From assembly GCA_964405465.1 (NCBI GenBank), contig CAYONZ010000014.1, forward strand, positions 1 through 64,000: DNA of 64,000 nt. The letters run 5' to 3'. Shown in pieces: positions 58,763 to 64,000 of this stretch; position 1 is the stretch's first letter; every line of letters begins with the position of its first letter. The translations under genes and the position numbers were made by a program. Below the pieces are notes generated by a model that was given only the letters and a program-made list of their open reading frames with translations, was not told the origin of the DNA and did not search any database. This DNA comes from CAYONZ01 sp964405465 (GTDB lineage: Bacteria; Bdellovibrionota; Bdellovibrionia; Bdellovibrionales; JAMPXM01).

Positions 58763-59212
58763 TTAACTCTTCTCAGGATTTTTTAAAAAGAATTTTTCAT
58801 CAAAAAACATCTCAATGAGATATCTTCTTTCGCCCTTGGTGAGATCGTCCAACCAAACACCTTTTGTCTCATGCAGAGCTACCGACAGTGCTCGCCCTGC
58901 TAGCATCATGCGCTCTTCAAGTTCAAACTCTTCCCACTCACCACTGATGTTTTCTACAATGCTTTGAAATAGCACCCTAGCTTCTGCGGAACTCACGCAA
59001 TACCTTCCACAACCTTTTGAATCTTCACCACCACTGGAGACCCCACCAGGCTCTCCGGTGGACAGATCTCCTGATGGCGGATTTGCAGGCTCAGTCTGTT
59101 GGTTTGGCTGTTGTGAACTGTTCGGACCGTTCTCGCGTTCTGTTTTTGATTGGCAAGAGAACAGACCAAGACTGAGGACCATGATAGCAATCACCAAAAT
59201 TGGTTTTATCAT
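58763..59212 (-). CDS. Small lipoprotein of unknown function
   Basis: 149 residues with a signal and lipobox (VIAIMVLSLGLFSC, Cys20), a disordered Asn/Gln/Pro/Gly-rich tether (residues 21-65) and a compact helical C-terminal domain (EARVLFQSIVENISGEWEEF, MMLAGRALSVALHE) preceded by CGRYC. No family recognised. Its start overlaps the upstream gene stop by four bases. Last gene of a three-gene operon. Confidence 0.68.
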   Translation of the reverse strand: MIKPILVIAIMVLSLGLFSCQSKTERENGPNSSQQPNQQTEPANPPSGDLSTGEPGGVSSGGEDSKGCGRYCVSSAEARVLFQSIVENISGEWEEFELEERMMLAGRALSVALHETKGVWLDDLTKGERRYLIEMFFDEKFFLKNPEKS

Positions 59213-60171
59213 TTTACAACCACCTGAGTTTCAACCTCTTGTGCTAAGACATCATGGCGCTCAAAATATTTTTTACGATCGATTGAATGAATCGCAGTGG
59301 CGTATTGGTCTGGAGAATAGAGTCTCAACTGACCCTTCTTACGATCAAAGATGACGCCAAACAAATCAACAAAACGACGTTCACCCATGTCTTCAACAGA
59401 AAGACCGAGAAGAGAGGTCAACGATCGTGTCAAGACACTGCTGTCCCAAGTGACTCGATCAATTAGATCTTCGGCTGGCGAAGCCTTTAGACGTACATCC
59501 TCGTAGATCTTTGCAAATTCAGTTTCAGTTAAAACCGACTGAATTTCTGGTTTTGCTGGCTGAAGGCGATAGCCAATTTCCAATTTCAATACGACATTTC
59601 CCAACACCAGATCACAAATCACGTCATCAACTTGAACCACATCCAAAGAGAAAACGCCATTGGTCTGAATTGAACTCATTTGAGTTTCAACTTTTTGTTC
59701 AAGCAAGTCCCTAAAAGCATTAATGTCGCCAGAGCTTGAAAAAGCATTTTCATTTCGTCCAACTGAAATTCTCACACCCTCAAACTGTGGGCGATTCTCG
59801 ATCGTGTACGGAGCGCTAGCCAGAGCTGTATCATTGAACGGATACATGAGCGTGCTCAGCTTATAAACTGTGGGATTCAGCTTTTTGGATTTTCCAAGAA
59901 GCTTACCCATTGCTGAACAATACTTTTTCGCAGCTTCTGCCGTTGTTTTAAATTGGCCGCCCGATATTTTTAACTGCACACTAGAGTTTGCTTCAAGTGC
60001 ATCAACCCGCATTTGATTTGCACTCGTCTTGAATCCTGTCGCTCTCACACCAAATTGAGGCACTTCAAAGCCAACCTGATCATTTACTTGAGTTGCTGCT
60101 ACCACGCTGATGGTGAAACTTTGTAGCACCATACCTATCAAAACCTTTTGTACGACTCTTTTGATTTTCAT
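59209..60171 (-). CDS. Exported protein of unknown function
   Basis: 320 residues with a signal peptide (VLIGMVLQSFTISVVAATQV). The chain has a helical early part (QFKTTAEAAKKYCSAMGKLL) and beta strands (VFSLDVVQVDDVICDLVLGN, VVLKLEIGYRL) and two well-spaced cysteines. No catalytic motif or domain is recognised. It is 20 bases after the 469-residue protein gene and overlaps the lipoprotein gene, so the three are translated as a unit. Confidence 0.68.
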   Translation of the reverse strand: MKIKRVVQKVLIGMVLQSFTISVVAATQVNDQVGFEVPQFGVRATGFKTSANQMRVDALEANSSVQLKISGGQFKTTAEAAKKYCSAMGKLLGKSKKLNPTVYKLSTLMYPFNDTALASAPYTIENRPQFEGVRISVGRNENAFSSSGDINAFRDLLEQKVETQMSSIQTNGVFSLDVVQVDDVICDLVLGNVVLKLEIGYRLQPAKPEIQSVLTETEFAKIYEDVRLKASPAEDLIDRVTWDSSVLTRSLTSLLGLSVEDMGERRFVDLFGVIFDRKKGQLRLYSPDQYATAIHSIDRKKYFERHDVLAQEVETQVVVK

Positions 60172-60191
60172 ACTCTCTCCCCTTTTTTTTA

Positions 60192-61601
60192 TTATCTAAC
60201 CGCAAATCCTGAGGTAAAAACGCGACTCACTGGCGCAAGATACTCAACTTGATCAACAAATACGGTTGAACCAAGTCCCTGCATAACCTCCATGTACTGA
60301 TAGCTATGTCCGCTGCGATCAAAGTTCACCTGATAGTACTCAGGATGGCATTCATGATCGTACTCGACTCCCAAGAAGGTCTTACTGGTACATGCTGTGC
60401 GTGATCGAGTTTCGGTATCAACTCCAGCTTTTGGTGTTTCAATAGGCTTAAATGCCGGTGTCAAATATCCCAGCTGCACTAATTTTGCTAGGTACGAAGC
60501 AATCATACCCGTTTTAATCTTTTCCTTTGCATCTGCTGAAATGAATTGACTGACCTGAGTCACTGGTTCTTGTGTTGCAGAATCAAAGTATGTCCATGAT
60601 TTAAAGGTAAAATTGTTTTCATAATTTCCTTTGATCGCAGCTGTCACCACGTCTTCTGCCGAAAATTTCGAGTTAACTCCCTGTTGCTGAAAAATAGTTC
60701 TAGTCGTGTCCTCAACCTTGAGCTCCGCATTGTAGCCGAAACCAGAAAGTGTAGGTACAGTGTACGTCTGAGTTGCAACCAGGTAATTAGACAATCGCTC
60801 TTTATTGATTTTCAAAGTATTGAGATCCTTAAAGTCGGTTCCTGTAAACAGTGGGCATGAGGCATTGAGGTTCAATACAACAAAACCGTCAGCCGCCCCA
60901 TCAAATCTGATCGACTCTCGAGCTTCGGACTTCTCATTTGCGTTGCTCAACAATCCAACCACGTTTGATGAAAGAACTGGGTTCCCCTCGTAGGCCTTGG
61001 TTTGCCCTGGGATAATAGCGTTGAAGCTGAGATACGAACTCGAAATTGGGGCCTCAAGAACCGACATCTTTGTCGATCGCTGATTCAAGTAAGCTCGATT
61101 TGTCGCAAAGAATTTGGCCATGTACTCTTCATTGAGTGAATTGCGAAAGCGTACTTTCGCTGTGATTCCGGCTAGATTGGTATATGTGCCTTGAAGCTTA
61201 GATTGAATCTCATTGAGTTTAGCTACTTTTGCTTGAAAGGTATCAACGTCCAACTGATCTTTGTTAAACAAATCGGAGAGCGCCTGAATTTTGGCGCTTA
61301 TAGTATTCAATGTCGTCACGTTGGCTGCTACTGCAGGACAAAGTCCCATCGAAGTGGTGGGCGCAGGATCTGTTACTTCGACAGTGCCAACTGATGGGGG
61401 AACTAAAAATACGGCGGTGCAATCTCGATTAAAAAAGTATTTAGTCTTTTCAACGCTCGAGTCGAAAGCAAAAGCCGGAACATCCCGACAGTGATCAGGT
61501 GCTAAAAACGGCATAAATGCATTTGAATTATCGGCATGTGCTATTGTTGTAAACAATTGACTTATGAGTAGGGCCGAAGCCATCAGGCTCAATTTTTTCA
61601 T
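60192..61601 (-). CDS. Large exported protein of unknown function
   Basis: 469 residues with a signal peptide (LMASALLISQLFTTIAHA). Six or more cysteines (DHCRDVP, NRDCTAVF, TSMGLCPAV, NASCPLF, TACTSKTF, DHECHPEY) point to disulfides. An early helical section (ISAKIQALSDLFNKDQLDVD) is followed by beta-rich sequence (GFGYNAELKVEDTTRTIFQQ, HSYQYMEVMQGLGSTVFV). No family recognised. First gene of a three-gene operon of exported proteins; upstream 240 bases hold its promoter region. Confidence 0.7.
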   Translation of the reverse strand: MKKLSLMASALLISQLFTTIAHADNSNAFMPFLAPDHCRDVPAFAFDSSVEKTKYFFNRDCTAVFLVPPSVGTVEVTDPAPTTSMGLCPAVAANVTTLNTISAKIQALSDLFNKDQLDVDTFQAKVAKLNEIQSKLQGTYTNLAGITAKVRFRNSLNEEYMAKFFATNRAYLNQRSTKMSVLEAPISSSYLSFNAIIPGQTKAYEGNPVLSSNVVGLLSNANEKSEARESIRFDGAADGFVVLNLNASCPLFTGTDFKDLNTLKINKERLSNYLVATQTYTVPTLSGFGYNAELKVEDTTRTIFQQQGVNSKFSAEDVVTAAIKGNYENNFTFKSWTYFDSATQEPVTQVSQFISADAKEKIKTGMIASYLAKLVQLGYLTPAFKPIETPKAGVDTETRSRTACTSKTFLGVEYDHECHPEYYQVNFDRSGHSYQYMEVMQGLGSTVFVDQVEYLAPVSRVFTSGFAVR

Positions 61602-61842
61602 GTTCTCTCCACAAATATTGTTAAGTTAATGGGAAAGACCTTTGGGTGAGCCCCCTCTAGGCTGGCACCCGTTCAACTCCCCCGCTCCGTTTGCTATAAG
61701 CAAATTGAGGACCAATATTTTTGTCGATTTAAACTCAATAGAGCATTCGCGATGCAATGTTTTGAAAAAATGTTTGAGACTTTGGACTTTAGATCCAGAC
61801 ATTTGGAATATTGGCACCAGGTGAGCCCAGCGCCAAGGGCAT

Positions 61843-62535
61843 TCAGTTGGTCCAAAACAATTGAAATCTTCGATCTAGCGAGTGGAGGACATCTTTTACA
61901 ATGCCATCTTTCTCGTGAAGATCACGAAGGGTAAATCCAAGTGTGATATGTGGGTAAAAATGTAACGGATCCCATCCGTCCTTTGGACCGCCATTGCGAA
62001 TATATTCTTGGTAGATCTTCTGGCGAATAGACAAAAGATTTGCCGAAGACACAATGAGAAAATAGGTGCTTTGCGGATGTTGATCCAATGTGGCCTGCCC
62101 TACTCCCAAGCCCAATATCTGCAAGTCGGAGCTTTGAATTCGACTCTGAAACGCGATTTCATTGATCCGCGCCTCAGAAACATAGCGACTTAGCACATCT
62201 GTGTACTCTGGGGGTGTTATCACTGTTACATGTGCTTCTCCGTATTCACTCCAACCCTTGAAAATCTGAAGTTGCAATTGAAGGGCTTGCGAAAGTTGGC
62301 GGCGCACATGAGCAATCGGTTGGTACGGTACGTTCATTGCCAGGGCAAATGGCCCGACGTGGGTATGAAAGGGTATCTTCTGCGCCTGCAATACCTTTGG
62401 AGAAATGACTATGGGATACAACTCACCTTTTGGTCCATCCCCAAAACTGGATGCGCTCACCAAGACGCTCAACCCAAAACCCAAAACATTTCTTAGCAAA
62501 TTTTTCGGATCTCTCAAAAACTTCAGTGTATGCAT
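61843..62535 (-). CDS. Exported 2H phosphoesterase superfamily protein
   Basis: 230 residues from ATG 62535, preceded by AGAGGAG. The signal peptide (LRNVLGFGLSVLVSASSFG) is unusual for this superfamily. The two HxT/S motifs read EAHVTVITPPE and FYPHITLGFTLRD, about 115 residues apart, as in 2H enzymes such as LigT and cyclic phosphodiesterases that act on 2',3'-cyclic phosphates or tRNA ends. A secreted form could attack extracellular or prey RNA products, which is inference. It stands alone, 240 bases from the operon before it. Confidence 0.75.
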   Translation of the reverse strand: MHTLKFLRDPKNLLRNVLGFGLSVLVSASSFGDGPKGELYPIVISPKVLQAQKIPFHTHVGPFALAMNVPYQPIAHVRRQLSQALQLQLQIFKGWSEYGEAHVTVITPPEYTDVLSRYVSEARINEIAFQSRIQSSDLQILGLGVGQATLDQHPQSTYFLIVSSANLLSIRQKIYQEYIRNGGPKDGWDPLHFYPHITLGFTLRDLHEKDGIVKDVLHSLDRRFQLFWTN

Positions 62536-62984
62536 TGCGAACTCCTCTTTACTTGATGAAGAGATGGAAACTTCTTTTAATTGCAGAGGCCTTCTTAGCA
62601 CTGCAGTAAAAAGCGCCGCAAGCAGAAAGTTTGCTGAAAATGCCGATACCCGCGTTGCTCGAAATTAGGCTCGAGGTTGGGCTGTTTCTGCTGGAGAGAT
62701 AGTTAACTTGAATACCTAGGATCTCTATCTGGTTCCCTAGGGAGTTTCTGGATCTCTTTTGGGATCTCTGCCAAATCGTGAGAGGGGCCGTGAGGGGGAT
62801 CTCTCACGGATCGTGGGGGCGCAAATTGTGGCATTGTCGAAATTACTGACATCTTGGTCACAACTGGGTGGATCTCGCTGGGTGCGGATTGTGCAACGGA
62901 CTGTGGAGCTGTCTTGCGCGTGTGTCATTCAAGATGGCCTGGTTAAACCAGCCTCAGTTAGGAATAGAGCTAAATACGATTCAT

Positions 62985-63028
62985 TTACTGGAACGGGAAC
63001 CTTACTGGAACGGGAACCTGCTGGAACC
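62985..63028. repeat. 17-bp tandem repeat before a partial gene
   Basis: TTACTGGAACGGGAACC occurs at 62985-63001 and again at 63002-63018, followed by a shortened TGCTGGAACC. The stretch 62602-63041 is otherwise without a convincing gene; between 62720 and 62815 it contains several GGATCTCT repeats. Confidence 0.85.
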
Positions 63029-63041
63029 GATGGAGACAAGA

Positions 63042-64000
63042 ATGCTGAAATCGCAATTTAGAGAGGTCGATGATCGAATTGAGTCGGCTCCGTTTTGGAC
63101 GAAATTTTTTCTACCATTTTTTATGAGCTCGCTCGTGGGACAAATGACGATGGCCAACATTGAGCCTTCGCAAACTGCACAAGTCGCGAGTGCAGCAACA
63201 AGTACGAGTGGGTCAGCAAATAACCTTTGCCAAGCACTTGTTGTCGATGAAAACCAAGACTCAGCTTTAGCGGCCACTTCTCCTGGCTCTTTAGGCTCTT
63301 CTGGCACTTCGGGGACAAAGGCATTGCCGTATCCCGGTCTAGAGGTGCACACTCTCCAGCCTGAGAAACGCATTGAAGGATATTTTGCCAGGCTCGAACC
63401 TCTCATGACGAATCCCAATAATTTGCCTGATGCCATTCAATCACGCCTGAGACATTTCTTTGACCAGGACTTTAATGGTCGATTGATGGATTTTATTGGG
63501 ATGGAATTTCGGATCTTAATTAAGGATCAAGACCGTGAAGCCAATGAGCAACTTGTGAAAAGTGCGGTTCAATATGCTGAGACGGTCAAAGATCTGAATT
63601 CACGCATTGCCAAATACAATCAAGAAAATCCTCGTCCGGGTTTCTTTAGTCTTTATGCCTTTGGACTTAAGCTAGGGCCCCAAAGGGATCGCGCGCGCGA
63701 AGAGATTTTGAAGCTCGAAAAAACTGCCGATCAAATGATGGCTGATGCGAGTGAACTTCATAGGCAAATGCATCTTCGAATTGAAAACCATCAGCTCTCA
63801 TTTGCAAAACTCACGGCTTGGATCGCGAGTATAAATGATGAACTCGTATTTTTAGAGAATTTTGAGGCCGCGATTTCAAAAGAATTGGCCATACAGAAAA
63901 AACAAATTCAAGATCAGCTGCAGGAACCACAGCCAGTTTTGAGTGCAGAGGACATATGGCGCAGAGACCAACTCGCTGTTCTACTGACAACCACTGCAGA
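63042..64000 (+). CDS. Partial large protein, paralogue of the 11-14 kb coiled-coil protein
   Basis: Starts at ATG 63042 (GGAG upstream) and runs off the window; at least 319 residues are visible. The N-terminus has a weak signal-like stretch (FFLPFFMSSLVGQMTMA). A Ser/Ala/Gly-rich segment is followed by a helical part and then a coiled coil. In the coiled coil the sequence parallels residues about 150-250 of the protein at 11169: DLNSRIAKYNQENPRPGFF against QLNSQIRKFNESQVPPRFW, and LYAFGLKLG against AQAFGFNFK. Ankyrin or FGE-like parts, if any, lie beyond the edge. Confidence 0.8.
   Translation, partial: MLKSQFREVDDRIESAPFWTKFFLPFFMSSLVGQMTMANIEPSQTAQVASAATSTSGSANNLCQALVVDENQDSALAATSPGSLGSSGTSGTKALPYPGLEVHTLQPEKRIEGYFARLEPLMTNPNNLPDAIQSRLRHFFDQDFNGRLMDFIGMEFRILIKDQDREANEQLVKSAVQYAETVKDLNSRIAKYNQENPRPGFFSLYAFGLKLGPQRDRAREEILKLEKTADQMMADASELHRQMHLRIENHQLSFAKLTAWIASINDELVFLENFEAAISKELAIQKKQIQDQLQEPQPVLSAEDIWRRDQLAVLLTTTA

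Noticed and set aside
62759..63061. 100-codon plus frame before the partial gene
   Set aside because: It runs through simple repeats and overlaps the better-supported start at 63042.

Overview
The window is a chromosomal stretch of a Gram-negative bacterium, most likely a member of the Bdellovibrionota (Bdellovibrio-like). This is inferred from family content, not from a search: a TIGR02147/DUF4423-type regulator, a DUF4421 outer-membrane protein, many exported proteins of unknown function, several secreted or lipid-anchored proteases, and short exported proteins ending like outer-membrane barrels. Base composition looks moderate throughout. I see no insertion sequence, prophage block, CRISPR array or rRNA. 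One tRNA gene (tRNA-His) is present.

Layout. 0-9 kb: exported papain-like peptidase; minus-strand operon def-fmt-FAD oxidoreductase; TIGR02147-like regulator divergent from a PilZ-like gene, with repeated TTTTGTAC half-sites between them; exported zinc metallopeptidase. 9-16 kb: lipoprotein with phage-fibre-like and LamG-like parts; large exported coiled-coil/ankyrin/FGE-like protein; an exported protein; lptG. 16-21 kb: response regulator with a 12-bp minisatellite, nadC, an odd CTG-rich Cys-coding stretch, birA, a thioredoxin-like and a GyrI-like gene. 21-32 kb: outer-membrane and exported proteins, pheA, SDR, EVE protein, dusC, DUF4421, DUF2231, grxC, trypsin-like lipoprotein. 32-41 kb: SRPBCC gene preceded by a 15-bp-periodic coding stretch, HD hydrolase, VOC protein, a three-gene operon of exported unknowns, a second Dus enzyme, purK-purE.

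41-50 kb is a signalling block on the minus strand: SpoIIE-type phosphatase with HAMP, RsbW-like ATPase, STAS-like protein with extra cysteines, CheY-like receiver, HDOD protein and PAS histidine kinase. It is divergent from a FecR-domain protein with about five WRV-type repeats and a TSUP transporter. Together these suggest a partner-switching plus two-component output system tied to the envelope. 50-64 kb: M14 carboxypeptidase, HAMP membrane protein, exported unknowns, two CPBP intramembrane proteases flanking tRNA-His, an operon of three exported unknowns with a strong terminator, an exported 2H phosphoesterase, and a partial gene running off the right edge that is a clear paralogue of the 11-14 kb coiled-coil protein.

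Most novel-looking items: the pair of large exported coiled-coil proteins, one with ankyrin and degenerate formylglycine-enzyme-like domains; the strictly 15-bp periodic cationic pentad ORF at 32.7-32.9 kb; the phosphatase/ATPase/STAS/HDOD signalling block; and the repeated operator-like half-sites at 6.4-6.6 kb. Functions given for proteins without recognised domains are deliberately left open.
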